Assembly: GCA_963932465.1 (NCBI GenBank)
Contig: OZ010800.1
Span: forward strand, 32,180,852-32,244,851
Length of the DNA stretch: 64,000 bases
Source of the DNA: Maratus speciosus
Lineage: Eukaryota; Arthropoda; Arachnida; Araneae; Salticidae
Direction of reading: 5' to 3'
Of the stretch, positions 11,581 to 22,189 are shown one piece after another; position 1 is the stretch's first letter, and every line of letters starts with the position of its first letter. Below the pieces are notes generated by a model. That model searched no databases and was not told the DNA's origin. It was given only the letters and a program-made list of their open reading frames with translations. The position numbers and the translations under genes were made by a program.

Positions 11581-13000
11581 TTATGTTAAACAATTTCACA
11601 TATAATAAAATTGACATACGTTGCTGAGGTTTATTACAAGTTACCTGCTGTATAATAGAAAGTGCATAGTATTTGCAGGGACACACAAGATTTGTGATAC
11701 TATACTGTATCGGAAATACTGTATATTAGTGATGATTGCTGGAAGTGCATTTTTAGTTCTGATATACGTTTTTAAGTTTAACCAAATTTTTTCATATTGC
11801 ATAGTGTGTACAAATGCTTTAAATCATATACAGAGCTACACAAAAGTATTTGTAAGGGTTATTGTGTATGAACAAACATTGTTTAAACATTGCATTTTTA
11901 TGCTGAACTACAATTAGTATACTAAGATACGTTTGTATAACATAAATAAAAGGATAGACAGGGGCCATGAATAGAACTGGATACATGTACGTCTATGAAT
12001 GATGATCTCTGGAAGTGTAATTTCAGTAGTTTTGAGCGTCTTTTAGTCTTAATTAATAAAAATAATGTCGTATGTATAAAGATAGTTGGTAAAGTACAGG
12101 TCAGTTCAAAAGAATCCATGTATGTTTCCGTCTATTTGTATAAATTTCTGAAAGTAGAATTTGGACCTATTATGCGTTTTTAACACTTTTCAACTTAGTT
12201 GAAAGATATTTATTAATTCGGTTTGTCTGTCCGTCTGTCCGAATTGTATTTCTGTTTGATATAGTTGGTTTGCTCAGTAGTTTATTTATAGAGACATTCA
12301 AAAGTATTCGATTACATTATGTTCTTTGAGGAAATGTCGTAATTATACAAACACGTAGCACTTATATTTGTCGTCTGGTCCTTCTGTCCGCATAAGACAG
12401 CGCAAGAACTACCCAACCGATCGATTTGAAATTTAATATACATAATCGCTGCAGATGTTTGTCGAGTCACTTCAAATTTTATGAAAATCGAATCGAAAAT
12501 TAAAAAGATATTAATAAAAGTTTTCATCATTCTATTAAAACTTATCACACGCAATTAATTCAATGATATCCCATAATAGGTAATGATTCTAGGTTGCCAC
12601 GTTGATTATGTCACATTTGTGATGTGATCACATTCTTTCTACATTACTGAATTTAATATATATAATCGTAATAAATTTTGTATTCATACATTTTTGCGTA
12701 AGAGTGCAACAGTTATTGCACCAAATTCTGAATATTTTTGAAACTAGTTATAGTACGAACGCACCTCATTTGCCACGTTTGACATACAATTTCCGACTTG
12801 TTTGATATCCCCGTGGCTTCACATAGCCTAAAATAATAAAAATATTGTTCATACGCTATACATTTAGAATAATTCAGCCTAACTGTAAGGAAAATCGTGC
12901 TTCATATGTAAATTGTGAAACGCATTAAAAACCTCTCTATTCGTGGTGCAAGTGACTGGAGGCAGTTATTTTATGAACACCATATATATGTAATATAATT
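11581..13000 (+). repeat. Family A, right part and a second diverged copy
   Basis: Resumes family A after the insertion: TTGACATACGTTGCTGAGGT, then internal units built on CAGGGACACACAAGATTTGTGATACTATACTG. At 12330-12500 the family's left-end sequence appears again (AACACGTAGCACTTATA, CAGCGCAAGAACTACCC, TTTGTCGAGTCACTTC). At 12755-12810 comes the block TTATAGTACGAACGCACCTCATTTGCC, shared with 23715 and with the reverse of 51925-51960. No coding function seen. Confidence 0.6.
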
Positions 13001-13039
13001 TCTACTTTTTACTACACCTTATTATAAACATTGAATGAT

Positions 13040-13493
13040 TTTAAAGTATAGTTTAATTAATCGTTTCAATTCCTTGGGATGTTTCTCAAAGATTTGCTAA
13101 ACTTTGATGGAAAGGCAAATAAATTCGATGAAATTATTTTGGCATAGGAAAGCATGATTGCAAACGGTACTCTCATGATGCAGAAGCTATAAAAAGATAC
13201 GCAGTCAGCGCTTAACAGAAAGCAGTACTACGATTTTTTGGATAAATCTTGACACTATAAGAATTGGGAGACACAGAATGTGGTTTCACAATAATTCCTC
13301 ACATTGTTGACCTTTCGCAATACCTCATGTGCCGCTATATTTATTGTTGAGCATTTTAAAGATGACCTAAACATTTCAAGATGCTAGAAGCATTGATGGC
13401 TTTTCTGCCATAATGTACATGTCTGGAGTTACGGGCATTTTATACACATTGCTTTAAACACGGCCTTGGGGTCAATTAAACAGACCTGGTAAT
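13040..13493 (+). repeat. Unit B copy 1, left part
   Basis: Homologous to 17390-18335 of unit B copy 2 once the piggyBac-like MITE there is removed. Shared phrases include TTTCACAATAATTC, TTCAAGATGCTAGAAGCA and CATGTCTGG. This is the segment whose continuation at 15470-16030 holds the exon-like block 15757-15855. It is interrupted at 13494 by the tRNA palindrome and the hAT-like element. Confidence 0.7.
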
Positions 13494-13630
13494 ATAATAA
13501 AACACACATACTACATTATATATTAAAACACACATAAATAACGCCTGCATTCAACAGTTAAAGGTATATATAAATATTATACAGACATACACACAATAAG
13601 TGCAATAAACCCAACTGGAGTGAAAAATTA

Positions 13631-13702
13631 GCCAGAACCAGGAATCGAACCGGGGACCACAGTATACAAGACTGCTGCTCTAATCCCTGAGCTACTCCAG
13701 CC
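13631..13702 (-). tRNA. tRNA-Thr(UGU)-like sequence, left arm (probable pseudogene or SINE head)
   Basis: Read on the minus strand it has D-arm AGCTCAGGGATTAGAGC, anticodon stem-loop ACAGT-CTTGTAT-ACTGT?-type with anticodon TGT (its 5' stem has GCAGT), and T-arm with loop TTCGATT. The A-box and B-box promoter matches look good. The acceptor stem (GGCTGGA at the 5' side) pairs fully only if shifted one base, so it may not be a functional tRNA. Confidence 0.55.
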
Positions 13703-13769
13703 GATGCCTGAGTCTGCTGGTGACTTCCCCAACATGTTTTATTAGTGAGAAATTGCAGACTCAGGCATC

Positions 13770-13841
13770 GGTCGGAGTAGCTCAGTGGTTAGAGCAACAG
13801 TCTTGTATACTGTGGTCCCGGGTTCGATTCCTGGCTATGGC
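13770..13841 (+). tRNA. tRNA-Thr(UGU)-like sequence, right arm (probable pseudogene or SINE head)
   Basis: Clear cloverleaf features: D-arm AGCTCAGTGGTTAGAGC, anticodon stem ACAGT/ACTGT closing loop CTTGTAT (anticodon TGT at 13804-13806), and T-arm CCGGG-TTCGATT-CCTGG. The acceptor stem (GGTCGGA against CTATGGC) pairs poorly, so this copy looks decayed at its ends. The internal RNA polymerase III promoter boxes are intact, so it may still be transcribed. No 3' CCA is encoded, as usual for animals. Confidence 0.55.
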
Positions 13842-13921
13842 TAATTTTTCACTCCAGTTGGGTTTATTGTATTTATTGTTTCTATGTCTGTATAATATTT
13901 ATACATACCTAGACTTGGTAA

Positions 13922-15461
13922 CAAAGCGATATAGGTAAGCGTCTTATCTTAAATGGAAGAGGTAACCGCAAGATTAAAGGCAAGGTCGCAAGCTACGTAG
14001 CGGACGGAGTGAACAACAGAAAGATGCCTAACTGTTTTCTTCTTTATGGATAATCTATTAATTGCATATCTATGAAATAACTGCGCAAGCGCCAACATCG
14101 TGTTTTCATTTGTTTGTAGCATTTATATTCTGACAGTAATATAATGTTCTGTTAACTTTTATTCGTGTTTTTTTACTTATTTATTATAGTTAATTATTTA
14201 AATAAAAACAGTTCTTTTGAAGAACTAATATTATTTGTTAAAATGGCAAAATGTTGGCAATGGAATAACTCTAGTTTTCGAAATTGTAAGAAAATTCCTT
14301 TTCTTATAGAATTCATATGTCCTTTTCCAATGAGCAAAACAAGTTAGTTAGGTATTTTAACTTTAATTTATTTAAAAAATATATTATTCGATATATATTA
14401 TAAAATGCTGTTGATTTAAATACGCTCGATTTTAATTATTTTCTTTTAATGAAAGGAAAAATGACGCATAAAAATTAGTAAGTAGTTAATGTGTAAAGAT
14501 TGAATTTTGTAGTCTTATTTTTTACTCAATTCTTGATGTGCTAAAGTTATAAAAAATGATATACACGGTTCTATTTCAGATGAAAATAGAATGTTTACGA
14601 AGGTTTAGAATATGTATAGAATTGAATAATAAATAAAACATTCAATTTTAAGTCATTTTCTTCGTTTATCAAGCGCAGACGATGCATCGAAAACTTATTC
14701 CAATATTCTTTTTATCGTATTGTATTCATGTTATTTAAATTACAAATAGTTCATTTATTTAATTTAAAATTCGTTTTATTTTATATTCTTAATCACTTTA
14801 ATTTAAAATGCATGCATTAAATGTTGTACTATTAAACGAGCAAGTATTGTTAATTTAGTATTTGTTTAAATATTTTGCGAGTAAAGACAATAACTGCAAA
14901 AAATTTCCTAAAATCGCCAGATTAGATTTTTTTTTTCCTTGAAGCAGGCAAAGCCATTTAAAGAATCTCTGTTAAAAAATCTATTACGAATTTCAGATTG
15001 TTACTTACTCACAGAAGATGAATCTTGTTTGCCAGATATATTGCAAAATATTTCTGTTACAGCTTGTTTTGATAAAAATATGTGTATTTTAAAAAAAGTC
15101 GCAATGTCATTTTAGTTTAAGGGTAGTTTAGCAGTAATGCTTTCGTAGCATTGGTGCTTTTCTCCCGAAATTGAAATGATATTGCGATTATTTTTTTTTA
15201 AATGTGTATAATTTTATCAAAACAAACTGTAATAAAAGTATTTTGCAATAAAACTGGGAAACAAGATTCATTTTAAATAAAAGAGTAAAAAATCAGAAAA
15301 TATGCGCAAGAGATGCGCAGATAGTAGATATTCTGTCATATATGACGTCATACTGAAAACCCGCGTATATGCATTATTCACTCCGACCACTAGATGGCGC
15401 AGATGTGTTAATATACTCCAGATTCCAGTATTGACATTGTACGCTTACTTATATCGCTTTG
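13922..15461. mobile_element. hAT-like non-autonomous DNA transposon
   Basis: Terminal inverted repeats start with CAAAGCGATATAGGTAAGCG on the left (13922) and its reverse complement with one difference on the right (ends 15461). Similarity continues about 100 bp inward (for example CGGACGGAGTGAAC against its complement near 15380). The flanking 8-mers CTTGGTAA (13914-13921) and CCTGGTAA (15462-15469) differ at one base, fitting the 8-bp duplication of the hAT superfamily. The 1.3 kb interior has no recognisable transposase; the longest plus-strand frame (14165-14347) is unremarkable. Confidence 0.6.
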
Positions 15462-15469
15462 CCTGGTAA

Positions 15470-16030
15470 TCTTCGCAGTTTACACATATTAACTCTGCCA
15501 TTCTAAAACACCCACCATAGAGTCGATGCTGAGGTAAATCAAGTGAATGTCGAAATCAAGCAATGGGTCTACATCGCCAAGTAAAGTTATTGGCGTACTG
15601 TACTACTAGTTCGTTCGGGGTAACGTTCTCCTATGTGAATATTGTTCATATTGATAACATCTACCTCACGTTATAGTTTTATGAAATATTTTAAAATAGC
15701 CCGTATATTGGGATTTATTTTCAAATAAAATTGATTATCTAATTTTTTTTTCAAAGGCACCAGACGTATAAGAATTTGAATTATCAAGCATTCCTGTTGT
15801 CCACCAATCTTCCGGGCCAGCTGTACGCAATGAAGACACAACCATTGTCATCGAGGTATTACAGAGTTTTAAAAACTTATATTCAAAAACTTTTTACAAA
15901 TAATTTACATTCTTAAAATTCATTAGTTTACTCGACCTATTTACAACTTGGTGAAAGAGATCAGCAGCAGTTGAGTGTTTTATTTTTGCATCTATCAAAA
16001 TTTAAGAAATTATTTTTAAGATACAGGTAA
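15470..16030 (+). repeat. Unit B copy 1, right part
   Basis: Matches 18720-19280 of unit B copy 2 throughout. Shared phrases include TAAATCAAGTGAAT, TTTTATGAAAT, CCCGTATATTGGGATTT, AATTCATTAGTTTACTC, TTTGCATCTATCAAAATTTA and GAACAATAAAT. The exon-like block lies at 15757-15855 between these shared non-coding flanks. Confidence 0.75.
15757..15855 (+). pseudogene. Exon-like block, copy 1 (one stop codon)
   Basis: This block sits where the 144-nt exon-like block lies in unit B copy 2, between the same flanks (a T-rich tract ending CAAAG, then GAG followed by GTATTAC). It is 99 nt, so its length is also a multiple of three. In the same frame as copy 2 its last 10 codons read RNEDTTIVIE, against RNEDISQEIE in copy 2. 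The fifth codon is TAA, so this copy is interrupted. It is probably a decayed duplicate of an internal exon of an unknown gene. The function is not recognised. Confidence 0.35.
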
Positions 16031-16945
16031 CGAACAATAAATAATAAACAAGTAATATAAAAATTTTGTTTTTAAAGTCAATTCCTACTTAGGTCATCAA
16101 AGAAAAAATTAATATAATCCCTTAAGCTAATATTAGTTTTTGTTGAATTACCTTTAACTGATGTCACGCGGTCTCCCAGACCCCGCAACTCCCAGCTGTA
16201 AACGCTTTTACAGCTTTTTACTTTTCTGTACTGAAGTTAAATAATATGAATAAAATACTTTTTTCATGCAATTTAATCCACATGCCCCTAAGAGAAGTAC
16301 AACGATATTGTTAGGACAAAATTTAAGTAAATTCAACCATTTCAGTTTTTTTTTTATTCATTTCATTCGAGGGTTCTGAGAGACCGGATCACATCAGTTG
16401 TATAACAAATTTTAGTCACATCAGTTAAAGGCTTAAATATGTCAATTTGTTGATTTTCTATAAGCAAGTAGGTTTACAATGGAACACTATGGGAATTTGG
16501 CGAAATGTTAGAGATATCGCCAAGTTGGCGTCACTTTTGGCGACTCATTTTGGCCGCCAAATTTGGCGATATATCGCCAAGTTGGCGACAAACTTGGTGG
16601 TATTTGGCGACAGAACAGGGTCCCCCTATGGTAACCCCTTGTTGAAAATACTTTAATTGATTTTCAATAACCAATGGCCGCCATTTTGTTTCCCATGCAA
16701 AAAAAATAAAATTAATTAATTAAAATTTAATTAATTAATTAAAATTTAATTAATTAATTAATATTTGAAAAAAACTGTATTGACATCAATTGGTCATCCA
16801 GTACATGTTTTAAAAAAATTATTTCAACTTGATAGGATGAATAATGAGTATTTTATTAACGATGGAAAATTTGAACATGATAAATAAATATATAAATAAA
16901 TATAGGGAGAGTGTGAACTAATAGTAGGCATTGAAAAAAAAGATG
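16030..16945 (+). repeat. Family C dispersed repeat (TGGCGA-rich)
   Basis: Contains a cluster of TGGCGA and TCGCCA words, including the palindrome TTGGCGATATATCGCCAA-like core at 16565-16585, then ATTAATTAATTAAAATTTAATTAATTA and AACTTGATAGGATGAATAATGAG. The reverse copy is 27310-27840 plus 24080-24145, split by a Helitron. TGGCGA modules alone recur at 58440-58570 and 62080-62210. The open frame 16447-16656 is just this repeat read through. Confidence 0.75.
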
Positions 16946-17433
16946 GACAACACAAGTTTGTTTATATTTAATCCAAGACCATTACTGCATAATATGGAAC
17001 TTGAAACAAGTTTATTGTACAAAGTCCTTGGAGTCATGGGCTCCACATTATGAATGCCAGTTTGACATTTTTCCTTAATTCAAAGAATTTCGAATTAATA
17101 CCAGAAATTCTGAAAAAGGATTTTTACTTTAGGTAATAACGAAATGTCTGCCATTAAATAAAGAAAAGAATATTGTAGAGAATTTCTGGTATGAGTGAAA
17201 AATTTTGAAACTTAAAAAAGGCAAAACTGACCCCCATCCCCACCTATTCCATATCTATACTAAGAAAAATATGAATATTATCAGATTTATGACCGTAGTC
17301 GAAATTCAGAATAGCAAATTATTAGATTAAGTCAAAAGCAACTTCTGATGCCGCTACATGGAATATGTTGCTCGTATCAATGCAAAGACTCGTAAATAAC
17401 GATTTACAGAAATCAGTACTAAGAGTTTTTTAA
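16946..17433 (+). repeat. Unit B copy 2, left part
   Basis: 16950-17225 matches 22870-23135 closely (AATATGGAACTTGAAACA, AGTCATGGGCT, ACCAGAAATTCTGAAAAA, GGTAATAACGAAATGTCTGCC, GAGAATTTCTGGTATGA). The following sequence leads to the TTAA into which the piggyBac-like MITE is inserted. Confidence 0.7.
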
Positions 17434-18078
17434 CACGTTCACGCCGGCGCCGATATTCATGTTTTTCGCTGTGAGACGGCTCTCGAATGCATGTTTTGCT
17501 TCATCTGGCGGCGCGGTATGGCGGAGCGCTTTTTCAGACGCTGTATGTAATGACACGCCCCTCTCGTATTTATCGAATTGAACTCGAATATAACAAGCAG
17601 AGTTGATTGTGAATGTCTGAAAGTTCGTAAAGAGTAAGCAAATTACTTAGACATGATTTTATTAACTACATATGTACGAATTTAATATAAAATGTCGTAC
17701 AATCTAGAGAAATATGGACAACATGATATAAATGCATTTTCTGTAAGGTCATAGCCGAGCCCTTAGTGAATGATATTTTTTGAATGAAAACGAGAATTCT
17801 CGTTTCCCGTCGTGGATATATTAAGTTTATAATATTGAATGGTTTTTATTATTTAATTTTCGAATATTTAAGTGTGACCCGCCTGTAGTGCACGGCGTCT
17901 ATGGCATTGTCGAGTGTGACCCATCTGTAGCCCACGCCTTCTATTTAACAGTGGAGTGTGACCCACCGGTGATGCACGCCGCCTGGTGCGACCATCAAGC
18001 GTGACCCACCGGTGATGCACGCCGCCCGATGGGCCAGTCAAGCGTGACCCACCGGTGGTGCACGCTGGCGTGAACGTG
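17434..18078. mobile_element. piggyBac-like MITE (TTAA target)
   Basis: Flanked on both sides by TTAA (17430-17433 and 18079-18082). The ends are 16-bp inverted repeats CACGTTCACGCCGGCG / CACGTTCACGCCAGCG, one mismatch. The matching stretch of unit B copy 1 near 13215-13245 has no insertion, confirming the element's extent of 645 bp. GC content is well above the surroundings. No transposase is encoded. Confidence 0.9.
17874..18070 (+). repeat. Five 42-43-bp subterminal repeats in the MITE
   Basis: GTGACCC recurs at 17874, 17916, 17958, 18001 and 18044, each followed by a diverging CACCGGTGATGCACGCCG-type block. Repeats close to the ends of piggyBac-type elements may serve as transposase binding sites. 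The minus-strand frame over this array is an artefact of the 42/43-bp periodicity. Confidence 0.85.
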
Positions 18079-18082
18079 TTAA

Positions 18083-19290
18083 ATATAAAATTTGACACTA
18101 CAAGTACTGGTAAACAGAGAATCCAGTTTCACAATAATTCGTTCATATTTACGACTTTTCGTAAGAATCGACGTCCGGCCATATTTATTGCTGAACATTT
18201 AAAGATAACCTGAACTTTTCAAGATGCTAGAAGCAGGAATAGAAAATTTTCCCATAATGCCCATGTCTGGCGATACGGAAATTTCATACACATATCTTTA
18301 AACACAAACTTAGAGTCAGCTAAACATATCTGGTAATAATAAACTGACTTTGTAAATAATCCACGTTAAATTCACTTTTGTTTACATATAGTAAACAATT
18401 TTTATATAAAAAATATGAAAACATTCAAAAAATGATTCACTAAAATATATTACTAAAATAAGTGTGATTAAATATACAAATGATTTTCAAAAAATTTAAA
18501 AAAGTTTTTTCGCCATGTGTTTTTCTCCTTGACAATTGCTTATGTTTAGCTGAAAGCTGCTGGAAACTTTTTATACATACTTTTAACATCCAGTGTTTAG
18601 AATTTGTTGAAAACCATTTTTATATTTCATCCCACCTATGTTAGTAATATATTTTAGTGAATCATATTTTGAATGTATTCATATTTTTATACACATGGAA
18701 ATTATTAAGATTTATGCATATTAAACCTGGTAAATCAAGTGAATTTGGAGACCATGCAACCGGTCCATATCGCCAAATAAAGATATTGGGATATTGTAGT
18801 ACCTTTTCTTTCCCGGTCACATTTTCCTATGAGAATATGTTTCATATTGATGACACCTACCTCCCTTATAATTTTATGAAATCTTTTAAAGTACCCCGTA
18901 TATTGGGATTTTTCAAAATTTAAGTTTTCTAATTTTTTGTCAAAGGCTCTAGAGGAACAAGAGTACCGGAGGGAGGACAGCTCAATTCGCAGCCCAGGAG
19001 ATCCCGTTGCCATTCACAGCAGCACTGTTGCTGAAATTCATGCTTGCGGAGATCCCTTCCGCAATGAAGACATAAGCCAAGAGATTGAGGTATTACAGCA
19101 TTTTAGTAATCAATATTCAAAAAGTGTTTACATATACTTTATATTCTGAAAATTCATTAGTTTACTCAAACTATTTACAATTTGGTAAAATAAATCTGAA
19201 ACACTTCATGACGGTTTTATTTTTTGCATCTATCAAAATTTAAGAAATTATTTTTAAGCTACAGTTAACGAACAATAAATGAAAAAAAAA
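18083..19290 (+). repeat. Unit B copy 2, right part
   Basis: Continues unit B after the MITE. It is homologous to 13240-13490 and to 15470-16030 of copy 1, with the exon-like block at 18946-19089 embedded. The gap between the two matching parts (about 18340-18720) has no counterpart in copy 1 and shows no feature. Confidence 0.7.
18946..19089 (+). CDS. Exon-like block, copy 2 (48 codons, phase 0)
   Basis: A 144-nt open block preceded by a pyrimidine-rich tract ending CAAAG and followed by GTATTAC, so it looks like an internal exon with AG/GT borders, although CAAAG is a weak acceptor. It is more GC-rich than the flanks and reads open from GCT to GAG; the translation starts ALEEQEYRRE and ends RNEDISQEIE. 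It is charged, with no domain I recognise. A homologous block with the same borders and frame exists at 15757-15855. Conservation of borders and frame supports a true exon; the host gene is outside view or dead. The alternative is chance openness in a repeat. Confidence 0.35.
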
Positions 19291-19787
19291 AAGATTCAGA
19301 ACACAAGTTTTATAATCTTTGTTTGTTCTACCAATTTAATGCCTTGGTAAGAAAGAGGTGAAAATATTTTTAAACCATCTTAAATGTGTGTTTTATAGTA
19401 TATATGTGCTTTTAACTTTTGACATGTACACCATTTTTTTGTGTATGTTAAACTGCGATTACTTAGAAGGAAGGTCTCCATACGGGCATATTCAGAAAAA
19501 TCTGAAAAAATTACAGAGTGTTCTTCTCATGTAGATATATACGTTTATAAAAAAAAATTGGCGGAAACTCGATAGAACGCTCATAAAAAAATAATGCAAA
19601 TTTCCTTTATTTGGCGATTTATCATCGGTTGGCGATGAAATGAAATTTCGAAAAATACTTTTTTATGTTGAATACTCTTTAAGATAAAAATGCTTCATAT
19701 TGAGCTTGTTTAAATTAATTTAATGTAAATAACTTTAGTTTTGTCAGTTTTAATTTGATTTAACTATAGTTTTGTCATATGTATATA

Positions 19788-22132
19788 CAGGGTGTGCAGC
19801 GCATAAGACCCTGATTTCAAAATTAAATATCTCAAAAACAAATATCAATAGAATTTTGCGGTAAACGGTTTGTTTATTAGCTAAGCTGTAAAAATGTTGT
19901 ACAAAAGTTTCAAAAATTAGTTGCAAAAACCGCTAACAGATGGCGCTGTAATCGCAATACTTGTAAACTGCTTCGATGTCCAGGGCCCTAGCGTCTCATT
20001 CCTAGATGGCTTCCTGTGGCAGAACGAAAATTGGGAAAGACCGCTTTTTCGTTGGGGTGATGTGCAGAAGTGGAGGCATCTGGTCACAGAATTATTGCAT
20101 CAGCTTCAATTTTAGAGAATTTCAATTAATAGAATTTTCAAAAAAAAGTTTAGCAACCATTATATAAGAACTTAAAAAATATTTTATTTGGGTAATGTGC
20201 AGAATCGGAGCCATGTGTTGACAGAATTGAGATTTGTTTCAAATTTTGTTATAAGATACTTCGGTCCGGATACCAATATCTCTGTGGTATGTCTTTTCTC
20301 TCCTAATTGGTAGATCGTGGAATCGAATCCAACTAGAGGAGGATTTGAAAAAAAATTGAAATCTTTATTTTTTTAATATTTATTTAAACTGAGAAAAAAG
20401 TTTGAATAAAAAAATCCAAAGTGTCTGATTTTAAAATTTAATTAAGCTAAAAGAAACCCCCTTTTTAAAAATCATTGAGCATTTATAATAATGATTCATA
20501 AATCATTTTTTTTTAATTGTAGAGAATAGTTTGAAAGAAAAAATACAAAGTTTCTATTTTGTAAAACTTAATTAAGTAAAAAAAAATAATTTTAATTTTA
20601 AAAACTCGTTTTCATTTTTTAATCATTTGGAAAAATTGTTATTGTTCACGTGAGGGTAGGAAATCAAAAGCATATCTGAACGTTTTCGTTGGTTTAATCC
20701 GCAATTTATTCGTTATCTGATTGGTCTATACAGTAATCTGTATTTCCCTTTGGTTTCGACAACGATGGACAACAGAGTGTTGCCACTATGACAAAAAAGT
20801 AATAAAAACTACAGAAAAAAAATTAATAAATCAGAAACAAATTGAGATACAGCTTTCAAACAAATTGTATCTAAAAGTACATTTTTTCTCTATCCGACGG
20901 TATAAAAAGTAATATTGTCGGATGTTTAGAAGTTTAAGAATGAAATTTTATTTAAAATTGGTCGTGTGATTTTTTGGAAATCTGATGATAGAAAAGCTTT
21001 TTCCCGAACAGCCAATGAAATGCTTGGATAATACGCAAGTTTCAGGAAATCTTGAAATTTTTACGTGTAATAACACTATTAATGTTTAATTCATGTTGTA
21101 CGTAACGTATGACCAGCTCCGTAGAAATTAAAAAAATTAGAGTACGAAAATTGTAAAACTGAAATTTCTTTTAAAATTTGTTCACGATGGTTCTAGGAAT
21201 GTTATCGTTTAATCCATGGCGTACGTAATGTAGGATCAACTCCGTGCGATTTTTTGGGTCTTAAATTTTAGCCTTTGAAAAAATCATTTTCCAAATGGTC
21301 GTTGTAATTTGTTAAATTGCTATTTTTTTATTTTTTATCATTGAGCACAGAAATATGGTGCAGCTTCTAGCGATAGGATCCGAAGTGTTCGAAAGGAATA
21401 CAGCATCCAAAATACTTTTGCTTTGACGTTGATGATATGACTTATCATCAATTCCTTTTAAAAAAGAAATAATTTAATGCATAATTTCTGCCTCTAAAAC
21501 TTTGTTTACAAAGAAAAGAAATATATGTGTTGTGCTAAAACCAAAGTATTATGCCGTGATTTAAAAATAAATTAAAAGTGAAAAATTACTTTTTCATTTA
21601 TAATAATTCAGGTATAAACAATAATACCAAAATATTATGCCGTGATTTAAAAATATAAAAAATAAATAAAAAGTACAAAATTATTTATCTAAATATATGC
21701 ATTTTGATTTAAATAATTATATGGTATTAAAGATTAAATTTAATAAAATATTTAAAAAGATTCTTATAATGATTTCTAAACTTTTTATTGAACATTCTAT
21801 TAATTAAAATTTCCTAAAATTAAAGCAGATGCAATAATTCTGTGATCCACTTCTGCACATCACCACAATGAAAAAATGGACTTTCCCAATATTCGTTTTT
21901 ACATAGGGAGCCATCTAGGAATGAGACACCGATGCTCTGGACTTCGAAGCAGTTTACAAGTATTGCGATTACAGCGCCATCTATTAACGGTTTTTGCAAC
22001 TAAATTTTGAAACTTCTGTGTAACATTTTTACAGCTTAGCTAATAAACAAACCGTTTACCGCATAATTCTATTGATCTTTATTTTTGAGATATTTAATTT
22101 TGAAATCAGGGTCTTTTTCGCTGGACACCCTG
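19788..22132. mobile_element. 2.3 kb element with long TIRs (TA target)
   Basis: Ends CAGGGTGTGCAGCGCATAAGACC on the left (cut here to its start CAGGGTGTGCAGCGC) and the complementary CAGGGTGTCCAGCG on the right, flanked by TA (19786-19787 and 22133-22134). The inverted repeats run about 315 bp (to about 20105 and from about 21820), with indels. The CAGGGTG end and TA target suggest a Tc1/mariner-type element mobilised in trans. The interior carries the dispersed repeat D (20640-21310) and no transposase. Confidence 0.75.
20640..21310 (+). repeat. Repeat D, plus copy
   Basis: Matches 41440-42070 in reverse orientation. Shared phrases include AGATACAGCTTTCAAACAAATTG, GATGTTTAGAAGTTTAAGAATGAAAT, TTTTTCCCGAACAGCCAAT and TTTTCCAAATGGTCGTTGTAATTTG (each a partial quote). 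Part of it (AGATACAGCTTTCAAAC to GATGTTTAGAAGTTTAA) also occurs near the 5' end of the Helitron at 27080-27190, so it is probably Helitron-derived. Confidence 0.7.
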
Positions 22133-22188
<56 letters not shown>

Positions 22189-22189
22189 A
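22133..22189. repeat. (TA)n(CA)n(TA)n microsatellite
   Basis: Compound simple repeat directly at the right end of the 2.3 kb element, starting from its TA target site. Confidence 0.95.

Larger units (their letters stand above)
13563..13909. mobile_element. Palindromic element of two inverted tRNA-Thr-like arms
   Basis: Arms 13563-13717 and 13755-13909 (155 bp each) are inverted copies around a 37-bp spacer. Each arm carries a tRNA-Thr-like sequence followed by the same 3' flank (AATTTTTCACTCCAGTTGGGTTTATTG), so the flank was duplicated with the tRNA. That fits an inverted pair of tRNA-derived (SINE-like) copies or a fold-back product better than two independent tRNA genes. The sequence CTGGTAA or TTGGTAA occurs at 13486, 13915 and 15463, suggesting the insertion used a preferred or duplicated target. 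Confidence 0.72.

Noticed and set aside
17868..18098. Minus-strand frame with repeated Arg/Gly/His-rich peptide
   Set aside because: It is the 42-43-bp subterminal repeat of the piggyBac-like MITE read in one frame.
20290..20345. tRNA-like B-box (GTGGAATCGAATCC) inside the 2.3 kb element
   Set aside because: No matching D-arm or anticodon arm could be folded, so it is too weak for a tRNA call.
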